NCBI GenBank assembly: GCA_015709635.1
Contig: CP054180.1
Coordinates: forward strand, 1,116,001-1,180,000
Length of the DNA stretch: 64,000 nucleotides
DNA from: Gammaproteobacteria bacterium
GTDB taxonomy: Bacteria; Pseudomonadota; Gammaproteobacteria; Burkholderiales; Nitrosomonadaceae
Direction of reading: 5' to 3'
In this document: positions 26,447 through 34,950 of the stretch, piece by piece
Layout: each line of letters starts with the position of its first letter
Position numbering within the stretch: position 1 is the first letter of the stretch
Notes under the pieces: generated by a model
What the model saw: the letters and a program-made list of their open reading frames with translations, nothing else
What the model was told of the DNA's origin: nothing
The model's database searches: none
Translations under genes and position numbers: made by a program

Positions 26447-27316
26447 ATGGTGCTTACTGTTCAACAACAGACCTCCGTTTTTCAGCTCATACTGGCGCTG
26501 TTTAATACTGCACCCGGTGCAGTCAATCTGACAATTCTCGGTACACGGTTGCAGAATGGCCAATCCTTGGCAAGCGTAGCGCAATCATTGGCGCAAAGTG
26601 CTTTATTCTTCGACAAACAGTATCACGTGCGATTGAGTCATACTGAATTCGCCAGCACTTTTATTCATGATTTGGTTGGTAACCGGGCAGCGGAGAGTGA
26701 CAAGAATCTGGTGATTGATTTTATTACGCACAAGTTGACTGCCGGTGCTACACAAAATGAGATGATTGCGCAAGTGACGGGAGCTTTGACGTCTGTGCCA
26801 TTCACGGATTCCAGCTGGGGAAAAGCTTCACTGCACTACCAGACGCACAATGTGACACGGGTCGTGAATCATTTGCTTGATAGTACATTCTCGCCGGCAA
26901 ATAAATCGGTGGTGGTCGATCATATGCTCGCGCAAATGGCTGCCGACAAGACCTTTGGCGATATGGCCGTGTGGGCTATCGATACAGTGGCCGGTGTGGA
27001 TCGTGACAATGTAGTGTGGGGAAATGCGGCAGTGCTTTTAGACAATCGCGTAGCGGTAGCCGGATATTATTCCCTGGACAGAGCGGCTCACGCGATCGAT
27101 CGCGAAACTTTACAGCGCATTCTGACCCAGGTGACAGTTGATGATCGCACGATTGCTACCGCCAAAGCGGCGATCGATAATTTGCTCAGTGATCGCAGCG
27201 GTTTCTCTCTCAATATGGATGCGGATTTTCAGTTGGATGAAGTGCTGAAAATCCAGAAAAGCGTTTTGTCATCCTTACCAAGAAAAACAGTCATGCCGAT
27301 CGAATACATTATTTGA
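26447..27316 (+). CDS. Stand-alone copy of the N-terminal domain of the FG-GAP/RTX protein
   Basis: The first 260 or so of 289 residues align along their whole length with residues 1-290 of the 20501 product, from the opening QQQT and APGAV motifs through TAGATQ, MLAQMAA, VWGNAA, GYYSLD to TAKAAIDNLL. A block of about 40 residues before the last motif is missing. The protein then stops just where the FG-GAP repeats would begin, with a short unrelated tail. There is no signal peptide. I do not know the function of the domain; it may be an export- or assembly-related domain. It may be a real short paralogue or a truncated relic. Confidence 0.7.
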   Translation: MVLTVQQQTSVFQLILALFNTAPGAVNLTILGTRLQNGQSLASVAQSLAQSALFFDKQYHVRLSHTEFASTFIHDLVGNRAAESDKNLVIDFITHKLTAGATQNEMIAQVTGALTSVPFTDSSWGKASLHYQTHNVTRVVNHLLDSTFSPANKSVVVDHMLAQMAADKTFGDMAVWAIDTVAGVDRDNVVWGNAAVLLDNRVAVAGYYSLDRAAHAIDRETLQRILTQVTVDDRTIATAKAAIDNLLSDRSGFSLNMDADFQLDEVLKIQKSVLSSLPRKTVMPIEYII

Positions 27317-27448
27317 GTGCTTGACTTCCTGAATCCCTGCCGTTTTTTCCGCGAAGAAAAGAATCTTTTCATTCGATTTTTGATACTATTTGCAAACAGC
27401 ATTCCGCTTGAAAGACTGTTTTTGATCTGTTTGAAAGGTAAATAGTCC

Positions 27449-28687
27449 ATGTCCCGCATTGAGGCCGTATTTCAAAATCCGCAAGGCGAATCGTTATCCG
27501 GTTTGCTGGAAATTCCAGCCGGCACGATCAAGTCGTATGCACTCTTTGCCCATTGTTTCACCTGCTCCAAAGACAATCCGGCGGCTGCACGGATTGCGCT
27601 CGCACTCGCTGAATGCGGCATCGCGGTATTGCGTTTCGACTTTACCGGTCTCGGCAGTAGCCAAGGGGATTTTTCCAATACCAATTTCTCCTCCAATTTG
27701 CAGGATTTATTAGCCGCGGCGCGTTATCTTGAACAACACTATGCCGCGCCCACGCTATTGATCGGGCACAGCCTGGGCGGTGCCGCTGTTCTGGCGGCAG
27801 CGCAAGATCTGCCTTCGGTCAAAGCGGTAACCACTATCGGCGCACCGGCGACAGCCGATCATGTCAAACATTTGTTCGCGGATTCTTACCGCGAGTTGCA
27901 GAATGAAGAATCGGTGCAGGTTGAATTGGCCGGAAGAAGCTTCAAGATACGGCGTCAGTTCATTGATGATCTGGAGAAATATAATTCAGTCGCTCATATC
28001 GGTGCACTGAGAAAAGCGCTATTGATCTTTCATTCACCACTCGATGAGATCGTGCCGATCGACGAAGCAGGACGAATTTTTACCGCAGCCAAGCACCCGA
28101 AAAGCTTTGTGTCGCTTGATCATGCCGATCATATGCTGTCCAATCCGCACGATTCGCGCTATGTCGCGGAAGTTTTGTCGGCCTGGGCAAGCCGTTATCT
28201 GCAAGCGGAACAAGTACCGGCTAAAGCGGCGGATGAGCAACAACCGCCGATTGGATCGGGATATGTGATCGTGCACGAATACGATAAAAAATTCACGCGC
28301 GAGGTTCTGACGCCGCATCACCGGCTGATCAGCGATGAACCCATCGCACTCGGCGGCGCGGATCTCGGGCTTAATCCGTATGAATTACTGCTCGCCGCAT
28401 TGGGTTGCTGCACGTCGATGACGCTGCGCATGTACGCCAATCACAAACAAATCGATTTGCAGGATATTCGTGTCGAGTTGCATCACGACAGGATTCATGC
28501 CGACGATTGCGCCGGTTGTGAGCAGCAGAAAACAATGATTGATGTCATTACGCGCAAGATCCGGTTGAGCGGCAATTTGAGCGAGCAGCAACGAGCCCGG
28601 TTGCTGGAAATCGCCAATCAATGCCCGGTGCATAAAACACTGCAGAGCAAAATCAAGATAGAAACTAATCTCGTGGATACATTTTGA
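27449..28687 (+). CDS. Fused alpha/beta hydrolase and OsmC-family protein
   Basis: Residues 1 to about 250 are an alpha/beta hydrolase with oxyanion region FAHCFTC, nucleophile Ser in GHSLGGAAV and His in LDHADHML. Residues about 265-412 form an OsmC domain with the two redox cysteines in CCTSMTLRMYA and NQCPVHKTL. OsmC proteins reduce organic hydroperoxides. The fusion is known in proteobacteria; what the hydrolase delivers to the OsmC part is not. The hslR gene begins one base after its stop, which makes co-transcription near certain. Confidence 0.9.
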   Translation: MSRIEAVFQNPQGESLSGLLEIPAGTIKSYALFAHCFTCSKDNPAAARIALALAECGIAVLRFDFTGLGSSQGDFSNTNFSSNLQDLLAAARYLEQHYAAPTLLIGHSLGGAAVLAAAQDLPSVKAVTTIGAPATADHVKHLFADSYRELQNEESVQVELAGRSFKIRRQFIDDLEKYNSVAHIGALRKALLIFHSPLDEIVPIDEAGRIFTAAKHPKSFVSLDHADHMLSNPHDSRYVAEVLSAWASRYLQAEQVPAKAADEQQPPIGSGYVIVHEYDKKFTREVLTPHHRLISDEPIALGGADLGLNPYELLLAALGCCTSMTLRMYANHKQIDLQDIRVELHHDRIHADDCAGCEQQKTMIDVITRKIRLSGNLSEQQRARLLEIANQCPVHKTLQSKIKIETNLVDTF

Positions 28688-28688
28688 A

Positions 28689-29093
28689 ATGCAACCGGAT
28701 GATGCGATAGAAAAATTCCGCGTAGACAAATGGCTGTTTGCGGCACGTTTTTTTAAAACACGCTCGCTGGCCGCCGAAGCGATCGATCGGGGTCGGGTAA
28801 CCGTGAACAGTCAGCGGGTTAAACCGGCCAAAGTGCTTGCTGCGGGAGACCAATTAACCATTCGCATCGATAATTACCAATACGACATCGAAGTATTGGG
28901 ACTATCCAATAAAAGAGGATCCGCCACCGTGGCGCAGCAGCTGTACCGTGAAACCGAGGCAAGCCGGGAAAAGCGGGAGTTGCTGGCAGTCCGTTTAAAA
29001 GCGCAGCCGCAGCCGTTTTATACCAAAGGACGCCCAACCAAACGCGATCGCCGCGAAATTGAGCGTTTTATCACCCGTCACGACGAACATTAG
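28689..29093 (+). CDS. hslR: Heat-shock protein 15-like RNA-binding S4 protein
   Basis: The 134-residue basic protein carries an S4 RNA-binding fold near the N-terminus (FRVDKWLFAARFFKTRSLAAEAI and GRVTVNSQRVKPAK) and a very basic C-terminal helix, the plan of Hsp15. In E. coli Hsp15 recycles stalled 50S subunits carrying peptidyl-tRNA. It follows the hydrolase/OsmC gene by one base and precedes a class II aldolase gene by 12 bp, so the three form an apparent operon. Confidence 0.88.
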   Translation: MQPDDAIEKFRVDKWLFAARFFKTRSLAAEAIDRGRVTVNSQRVKPAKVLAAGDQLTIRIDNYQYDIEVLGLSNKRGSATVAQQLYRETEASREKRELLAVRLKAQPQPFYTKGRPTKRDRREIERFITRHDEH

Positions 29094-29105
29094 AATCCGG
29101 GAAAA

Positions 29106-29894
29106 ATGATGAGCAATGACACTTTCGATTTGAATAAAGAGCAACTGATCAAACAATCCTTTGTGCAGATGGATCAACACCTGCAAGGTGCTGATTACAC
29201 GCAAGCGCAGAAGCTGGCGCTGACTTGCCGGATTTTGTTCGATAACGGACACGATTCCGGATTGGCGGGGCAGATCACCGTACGCGGTGAACAACCCGGG
29301 ACCTATTTGACGCAACGGCTGGGATTCGGTTTTGACGAAATTTGCGCGAGCAATTTGCTGCTTGTCAATGAAGATCTGGAAGTTTTACAAGGCGACGGCA
29401 TGGCCAATCCGGCCAACCGCTTTCATTCCTGGCTATACCGCACGCGGCCCGATGTGCAATGCATCATTCATACGCATGCCGTGCATACCGCCGCGCTCAG
29501 CATGCTGGAAGTACCGCTGGAAATTTCCCACATGGACAACTGCGTGCTCTACGACGATGTCGCTTTTCTGCCGAAATGGCCCGGCGTGCCGGTCGGCAAC
29601 GAGGAAGGTGAATTGATTTCCAAAGCTATCGGCAACAAGCATGCGCTGTTGTTGGCGCATCACGGCTTATTGATCGCCAGTTCGAGCATTGAACAAGGCT
29701 GCATTTTGGCGCTTGCCTTTGAGCGGGCGGCGCGCATGCATCTGCTGGCGGCTTCCGCAGGCACCATTCAGCCGATCGACCCCGATTTGGGCCGGGAAGC
29801 GCATGACTGGATTCTGCGCGGACAACGCAGCGCGGTGGCTTTTGCTTATTATGCACGGCGTACTTTGAAAAAGAACGCAGACTGTTTGCAATAA
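29106..29894 (+). CDS. Class II aldolase/adducin-domain protein
   Basis: The 262-residue cytoplasmic protein belongs to the zinc-dependent class II aldolase/adducin superfamily (fuculose-1-phosphate aldolase, ribulose-5-phosphate epimerase). The metal-binding histidines are in IIHTHAVHT and LLAHHGLL; the N-terminal RILFDNGHDSGLAGQIT is a typical substrate-loop segment. The substrate cannot be told from sequence. Two ATGs in a row (29106, 29109) leave the start open by one residue. It is the last gene of the hydrolase-hslR run. Confidence 0.85.
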   Translation: MMSNDTFDLNKEQLIKQSFVQMDQHLQGADYTQAQKLALTCRILFDNGHDSGLAGQITVRGEQPGTYLTQRLGFGFDEICASNLLLVNEDLEVLQGDGMANPANRFHSWLYRTRPDVQCIIHTHAVHTAALSMLEVPLEISHMDNCVLYDDVAFLPKWPGVPVGNEEGELISKAIGNKHALLLAHHGLLIASSSIEQGCILALAFERAARMHLLAASAGTIQPIDPDLGREAHDWILRGQRSAVAFAYYARRTLKKNADCLQ

Positions 29895-30003
29895 ATGGCC
29901 CACAGCAAACAAGAAAATGAAGCAGATTTTTCCTGAGAAAATCGAAATCTGCAGTAGCGGATGCCTATTGATGCATTGCCTGATGCAAATACCACCAACT
30001 TCC

Positions 30004-30174
30004 GGGGTATTCGACCCTTTCTTATGATGATTGGAATACCCCTATAAAAACATCGCAATCTTACCGTTAACTTTCCCACTGAAAAGTGCACAATAGGCAC
30101 TCTTCTTTTTCAGTTGAATGTGGAATCTGAAATCCGGAAACTGATCGATGCGGTCCGATCGGTGAATCCGGATT
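30004..30174 (+). promoter_or_regulatory. Hairpin-rich leader upstream of the HD-GYP gene
   Basis: The 324-bp spacer 29895-30218 has no gene but several inverted repeats. GGGGTATTC/GAATACCCC (30004-30012, 30034-30042) is perfect with a 21-base loop. ACTGAAA-AGTGC pairs with GCACT-TTTCAGT (30078-30089 with 30097-30114, with unpaired bases between). AATCCGGA-ACTGATCG pairs with CGATCGGT-TCCGGATT (30131-30147 with 30156-30174, small bulge). An 8-bp stem also occurs at 29922-29952. It may be a structured mRNA leader, a terminator series or operators. I do not recognise a known riboswitch. Confidence 0.5.
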
Positions 30175-30218
30175 CTTATTGATATTCGTAATTTCTCAGC
30201 TTTTTATATTGAATCCGT

Positions 30219-31430
30219 ATGATAAAAAAAGTGCAAACAAATGATGTCCGGTTGGGAATGTATATTCATGCGATCCGCGGTAATTGGCTGGAACATCCGT
30301 TTTGGAAGAAATCATTCAAACTGGAGCTGCAAAAAGATCTGGATAAGTTGGTAAGCTGCGATCTGGATGAAATATGGATTGATACCAGTAAAGGACTCGA
30401 CGTCGCCGGTGATAAAAAAATCCATGTTGAAAATCCCCAGCCTGCCAAGCCGGTCGATACCGGCAGTGCGGCGCAGCCGGTCAAAAAGCCCGTGGCGCGG
30501 GTTTCGGTAGAGGAGGAATTGGAAACCGCAAAAAAAATTCAGAAGAAAGCCAAAGAAGCGGTGACTTCGATGTTCAGCGAAGTGCGTATGGGAAAAGCGC
30601 TTGAAATCGAAGGTGCGGAGTCGCTGGTCGATGAGATCAATCAATCGATGGAGCGCAACCCGAATGCGCTGTTGACATTAATTCGCCTGAAGAATGTCAA
30701 CGAGTATACCTACATGCACTCGGTTGCGGTTTGCATGCTGATGGTCGCTCTGGGAAGGCAATTGGGCTTGGACGCGGCGCAAATCAAACAGGCGGGTACA
30801 GCCGGATTGTTGCACGACATCGGAAAAATGGTGATTCCGAATGAGGTACTGAACAAACCGGGCAAATTGACAGATGAAGAGTTTGTCATCATGAAAAGCC
30901 ACCCGGAGCGCGGCTGGGAGATTCTGAAATCCTGTTATCAAGTGCATGAAACCGCTTTGGATGTGTGTTTGCATCATCACGAGCGCGTTGATGGCAAAGG
31001 TTATCCGAAAAAATTATCCGGTGATGCATTGACGCTGTTTGCCCGCATGGGCGCGGTTTGCGACGTTTACGACGCCATCTCGTCGGATCGCTGCTACAAA
31101 CCTGCTTGGTCTCCGGCGGAATCGATTCGCAAAATGGCTTCTTGGAAAGACGGACATTTTGACGAAACGATTTTTCAGGCTTTTGTGAAGACGATCGGCA
31201 TCTACCCAAGCGGTACTTTGTTAAAACTTAAATCCGGGCGATTGGGGGTCGTCATGGAGCAATCCACAAAAAAACTGACCACGCCCATCATTAAAACTTT
31301 CTTTTCGACACGCGCCAATGCGCATATTCCGGTCGAAATTCTGGATTTATCCAAAGGCACCGATGGTGTAGAAAATATTGAGGATCCGCTTCAATGGGGG
31401 TTTGATATCAATAAAATACAAGGGATATGA
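30219..31430 (+). CDS. HD-GYP domain protein, predicted c-di-GMP phosphodiesterase
   Basis: This 403-residue cytoplasmic protein has an N-terminal domain of about 130 residues (the DUF3391 type found in front of HD-GYP domains) and an HD-GYP domain (about 145-330). The HD dyad is in LLHDIGKMVIP, and the GYP signature is HHERVDGKGYP, both intact, so hydrolysis of cyclic di-GMP is predicted. It has no transmembrane or receiver domain. The gene is monocistronic and sits behind a hairpin-rich leader. c-di-GMP could link it to the flagellar and surface-protein genes in this window, but that is only inference. Confidence 0.92.
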   Translation: MIKKVQTNDVRLGMYIHAIRGNWLEHPFWKKSFKLELQKDLDKLVSCDLDEIWIDTSKGLDVAGDKKIHVENPQPAKPVDTGSAAQPVKKPVARVSVEEELETAKKIQKKAKEAVTSMFSEVRMGKALEIEGAESLVDEINQSMERNPNALLTLIRLKNVNEYTYMHSVAVCMLMVALGRQLGLDAAQIKQAGTAGLLHDIGKMVIPNEVLNKPGKLTDEEFVIMKSHPERGWEILKSCYQVHETALDVCLHHHERVDGKGYPKKLSGDALTLFARMGAVCDVYDAISSDRCYKPAWSPAESIRKMASWKDGHFDETIFQAFVKTIGIYPSGTLLKLKSGRLGVVMEQSTKKLTTPIIKTFFSTRANAHIPVEILDLSKGTDGVENIEDPLQWGFDINKIQGI

Positions 31431-31510
31431 AGTGAGCTGATGATCTTAATCAAACAAGGGCAATCGGAAATATCGGAAAATTTCAAAGAATAAATTTGTG
31501 GGAAATAGAC

Positions 31511-32758
31511 ATGATGCAAATAGCTGGAAAATATCGAGAAATGCGCAGAGTGATGGCCGTTACGTCGTTTTTGTGGATGCTGGCGCCGCTTGAGGTACTC
31601 GCCGATGCCGTGACCGACTGGAATCAGCTGGCGGGCGATATCGTGGTGAATGCCAAGATCGGACCGCTACCAGCCGAACGAGCGCTGGCGATTGTGCAAG
31701 CATCCGTGTATGAGGCTGTCAATGCGATTACCCGGCGTTATACGGTGAAAGATACAAAACTGGAAGCGGCGCCTGGTGCGTCGGTTGAAGCGGCGGTAGC
31801 CGCGGCAAATCGGGCGGCATTGTCTAAGCTTGTGCCATCTCAGCAATCCGCAATCGATCAGGTATATCAAGCCGCGCTGGCCGTGATCGCTGATGGAGAA
31901 AGCAAAGCCAGCGGCATTACGGTGGGTGAGAAAGCAGCTGCTGCAATCCTGGCGCTACGTATCGATGACGGAGCAAGCGCCGGAGAATCTTATCGTCCTT
32001 ACGCCAAAGCGGGAGTTTACGTGCCTACGGTGATACCTGAAGCACCGCAATGGATGCATCGTAAGCCTTGGTTGATGACACACCCGGCTCAATTCCGCCC
32101 GGCACCGCCGCCTGAACTGGGCAGCGAATTATGGGCGCGCGATTATAACGAAGTCAAGGCGCTCGGCGGTAAGAATAGTCAACAAAGAAGTGCGGAACAA
32201 ACCGCCATCGCCCGCTTCTGGGAAGAAGTCATGCCGCCGATTTATCACGGTGTCGTGCGTTCGATTGCCGATAGGCCGGGAAGGGAAATTACGCAAAATG
32301 CACGCTTGTTCGCCGCTGTGACGCAAGCCTCGGATGATGGATTGATTGCCGTGTTCGATGCGAAATATCATTACGGTTTCTGGCGGCCGGTGACGGCGAT
32401 CCGCAACGGCGATATCGACGGTAACGATGCAACCGGGCGTGATGCATCATGGCTGCCTTTTATTGATACGCCGATGCACCCGGAATACCCTTGCGCGCAC
32501 TGCATCGTTTCCGCTGCCGTCGGGACGGTGCTGCAAATCGAAATCGGCGACGGTCAAACGCCGGCGCTAACAACGACCAGCGCCGCTGCGGGCGGTGTAG
32601 CACGCAGTTGGACGAAGCTTGACGATTTTATGCAAGAAGTTGCCAATGCACGCATTTACGATGGTGTGCATTACCGCAATTCCGGCAAAGTAGGTTCCGA
32701 GATGGGCAAGAAAATTGCCAATCTGGCTGCTGAGAAATACTTATTGAAAACAAAATAA
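31511..32758 (+). CDS. Vanadium-dependent haloperoxidase-like PAP2 superfamily protein, exported
   Basis: The 415-residue product starts with a long signal peptide ending near ADA (about residue 32). Its C-terminal half has the phosphate/vanadate-binding pattern of the haloperoxidase/PAP2 group: K and R in KYHYGFWRPVTAI, a histidine loop HPEYPCAHC in place of the usual PSGH, and the basic residues and His in ARIYDGVHYRNS. Such proteins are haloperoxidases or acid phosphatases; the Cys-Ala for Ser-Gly change makes the activity uncertain. The ATG at 31511 with GGGAAA upstream was preferred to the TTG at 31496. Confidence 0.8.
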   Translation: MMQIAGKYREMRRVMAVTSFLWMLAPLEVLADAVTDWNQLAGDIVVNAKIGPLPAERALAIVQASVYEAVNAITRRYTVKDTKLEAAPGASVEAAVAAANRAALSKLVPSQQSAIDQVYQAALAVIADGESKASGITVGEKAAAAILALRIDDGASAGESYRPYAKAGVYVPTVIPEAPQWMHRKPWLMTHPAQFRPAPPPELGSELWARDYNEVKALGGKNSQQRSAEQTAIARFWEEVMPPIYHGVVRSIADRPGREITQNARLFAAVTQASDDGLIAVFDAKYHYGFWRPVTAIRNGDIDGNDATGRDASWLPFIDTPMHPEYPCAHCIVSAAVGTVLQIEIGDGQTPALTTTSAAAGGVARSWTKLDDFMQEVANARIYDGVHYRNSGKVGSEMGKKIANLAAEKYLLKTK

Positions 32759-32807
32759 ACCGGGAAAATCCAGTCGCGCGAGAGGCTCCATTTTCACTGG
32801 ATAAAAC

Positions 32808-33473
32808 TCAGTTCTTCCGGAAAATCAAATCCCATACGCCATGCCCAAGTTTGATTCCTCTTTGTTCAAACTTGGTTAATGGCCGGTAATCCGGCCGCGG
32901 CGCATAATCCATTGCAGTATTATTGAGTTGCGGTTCCTGGCTCAAAACATGCAAAATTTGCTCGGCATAATCTTCCCAGTCGGTCGCGGCATGAAGATAG
33001 CCTCCCGGTTTCAAATGGCTGCATAAGCGGGTAACCAAAGCGGGTTGAATCAGTCTGCGTTTATGGTGTCTGGCTTTCGGCCAAGGGTCGGGGAAAAAGA
33101 TGTGAATGCCATCCAGGCACGCGGCGGGCAGCATATGTTGCAATACCGCGACGGCATCGTGCTGAATGATGCGTAAATTGGTCAATCCGTGCTGCTCGAT
33201 TTGATTGAGCAGACTGCCCACACCCGGCGTATGCACTTCGATACCGAGATAATCGTTTTCCGGATGCGATTTGGCGATAGCCGCTGTACTTTCACCCATG
33301 CCGAATCCGATTTCCAGAATTTTAGGCACCTGGCGTCCAAACACCCGATCCAGATCGAGCAGATTTTCGCTGAACGGAATGCCGTACTTGGGCAATAGCG
33401 TTTCACAGGCGCGGCGTTGCGCGTTGGAAACGCGTCCTTGCCGGAGAACAAAGCTGCGTATGGTTTGTTGCAT
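32808..33473 (-). CDS. trmB: tRNA (guanine-N7-)-methyltransferase
   Basis: The 221-residue SAM enzyme methylates G46 of tRNA. The SAM loop EIGFGMGES, the acidic GIEVHTPG strand and the catalytic IFFPDPWPKARHHKRR motif are those of TrmB. Length is normal. It follows thiG by 34 bp on the same strand, the thiS-thiG-trmB order being common in betaproteobacteria. A hairpin (32768-32802, seven-base-pair arms ATCCAGT/ACTGGAT) stands between its end and the upstream convergent haloperoxidase-like gene. Confidence 0.95.
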   Translation of the reverse strand: MQQTIRSFVLRQGRVSNAQRRACETLLPKYGIPFSENLLDLDRVFGRQVPKILEIGFGMGESTAAIAKSHPENDYLGIEVHTPGVGSLLNQIEQHGLTNLRIIQHDAVAVLQHMLPAACLDGIHIFFPDPWPKARHHKRRLIQPALVTRLCSHLKPGGYLHAATDWEDYAEQILHVLSQEPQLNNTAMDYAPRPDYRPLTKFEQRGIKLGHGVWDLIFRKN

Positions 33474-33507
33474 GGATTAAAGGGCTGGCAAGACTAAACT
33501 AAAACGA

Positions 33508-34329
33508 TCAGGGTTTACCGCTGGCGGGTTTTTTCGATACTGTTTCCGCTTGTGCGATGATGCCTTTCGTTGGTGAACTGGGGCTGGCACTGTAGAGTTT
33601 TTTTGCCATACGGCCGGCCAGATAGGCTTCACGCCCGGCCTCGACGGCTTTGCGCATCGCCGAGGCCATCAATACCGGATTCTTCGCGGCAGCAATCGCG
33701 GTATTCATCAATACGCCATCGCACCCGAGTTCCATGGCAATGGTTGCATCGGAAGCGGTGCCGACGCCGGCATCGACCAGCACCGGAATTTTGGCGTTAT
33801 CGATGATGATTTGCAGATTCCAAGGATTCAAAATACCCATGCCGGAACCGATCAACGAGGCGAGCGGCATCACCGCGACGCAGCCCATTTCTTCCAATTG
33901 CTTGGCCATGATCGGATCGTCCGAGGTATACACCATTACCTGAAAATCTTCTTTAATCAGGATCTCTGCGGCTTTGAGAGTTTCCACCACGTTCGGATAC
34001 AGGGTTCGAGGATCACCCAGCACCTCTAATTTGACCAAACTGTGTCCATCGAGCAATTCGCGCGCTAGCCGTAATGTGCGTACCGCATCGTCAACTGTGT
34101 AGCAGCCCGCCGTATTGGGCAGCAGCGTGTATTTCGACGGCGGCAGTGTGTCCAGCAGATTCGGTTCGTTGACATTTTGCCCGATATTCGTGCGTCGGAT
34201 CGCCACCGTGATGATTTCAGCGCCGCTGGCTTCCACCGCCGCGCGGGTTTCGTTGAAATCCTTGTATTTTCCTGTACCGACTAGTAAACGGGAAGAATAA
34301 GTTTTACCGGCAATGACTAAGCTGTTCAT
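33508..34329 (-). CDS. thiG: Thiazole synthase
   Basis: The 273-residue TIM-barrel enzyme joins deoxyxylulose-phosphate, dehydroglycine and ThiS thiocarboxylate sulfur to make the thiazole of thiamine. The Schiff-base Lys is in VKLEVLGD, and the family motifs LLVGTGKY, PNTAGCYT and VDAGVGTASDA are present. It lies just downstream of thiS, its sulfur donor, in a thiS-thiG-trmB unit. The C-terminal tail of about 15 residues is variable. thiD and thiE are at the left end of the window, so thiamine genes are split. Confidence 0.96.
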   Translation of the reverse strand: MNSLVIAGKTYSSRLLVGTGKYKDFNETRAAVEASGAEIITVAIRRTNIGQNVNEPNLLDTLPPSKYTLLPNTAGCYTVDDAVRTLRLARELLDGHSLVKLEVLGDPRTLYPNVVETLKAAEILIKEDFQVMVYTSDDPIMAKQLEEMGCVAVMPLASLIGSGMGILNPWNLQIIIDNAKIPVLVDAGVGTASDATIAMELGCDGVLMNTAIAAAKNPVLMASAMRKAVEAGREAYLAGRMAKKLYSASPSSPTKGIIAQAETVSKKPASGKP

Positions 34330-34369
34330 GCGATGATGTTTTCAGAGTGTTTTAAAACGAAATGACAAA

Positions 34370-34573
34370 CTAACCGCCGCCGACGGCGACAACGACTTCG
34401 AGTTGATCACCATGAATCAGCATCTGATCCGAGAACCGGCTGCGCGGCACGATTTCGCCATTGCATTCGATAGCGATACGTTTGCCGTGCAGCGCAAGAT
34501 GATCGATCAGTTGCGCTACATTGATCGGTGCCTCGAATTGCTGCGGTTGTCCATTAATGGTGAGTTGTATCAT
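34370..34573 (-). CDS. thiS: Sulfur carrier protein ThiS
   Basis: The 67-residue ubiquitin-like protein ends in the required Gly-Gly (VAVGGG), which is adenylated and thiocarboxylated to donate sulfur to ThiG. The opening IQLTINGQPQQF and the RIAIECNGEIVPRSRF core fit the family. No TPP riboswitch text was seen upstream. It is first in the thiS-thiG-trmB unit. Confidence 0.93.
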   Translation of the reverse strand: MIQLTINGQPQQFEAPINVAQLIDHLALHGKRIAIECNGEIVPRSRFSDQMLIHGDQLEVVVAVGGG

Positions 34574-34767
34574 GGATGATAAAACGAGGATTGATATTTC
34601 AGGTTAACCGGACGAACAATCAAAATTCAGGGTGAATTTTAGCATGCGAGTAATAAGGCATTGGAGTAATTTATTTGAACCGGCAATGATGAAAGTTATA
34701 TTTGCTGCTAAAACGGCAGCTTACCAGTCATCGCTCCGAGAGTTTGAGCAATCCTGATGGAATGATG

Positions 34768-34950
34768 CTAAAGCTTATTGCTTATCGAGTCTGCGATATC
34801 GAATCGAATCGCTTCTGCAATATGCTAATTAGTGATTTTATCGGTACTCGTCAAATCTGCAATCGCCCAAGTGATTTTCAAAATATGGTGATACGCTCGG
34901 GCTGACAAGTTCAAATGGCTGAGTCAAGTGCACAAGATTGATCGATTTCT
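34768..34950 (-). pseudogene. Decayed duplicate of the comM 3' end
   Basis: From the AAGCTT at 34770 to GATCGATTTC at 34949, this stretch aligns with the 3' end of intact comM (35882-36080). Shared blocks include AATCGCTTC(T/C)GCAATATGCT, ATCTGCAAT, GGTGATACGC and AAGTGC, with many substitutions, a five-base insertion and a deletion of about 30 bases. No frame survives. The alignment ends where the terminal inverted repeat of the next element begins. Bases 34574-34767 upstream hold nothing I recognise. Confidence 0.78.

Noticed and set aside
20501..27316. Type I secretion transporter or exosortase genes linked to the surface proteins
   Set aside because: None of the reading frames between 18 and 38 kb shows an ABC transporter, membrane-fusion protein, TolC or exosortase pattern.
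27355..27367. GAAAAG/CTTTTC hairpin after the 26447 gene
   Set aside because: Only six AT-rich base pairs with a three-base loop; too weak to call a terminator.
34574..34700. Possible TPP riboswitch upstream of thiS
   Set aside because: The conserved THI-box text (CTGAGA and the distal GAACCTGA-type element) is not present on the minus strand.
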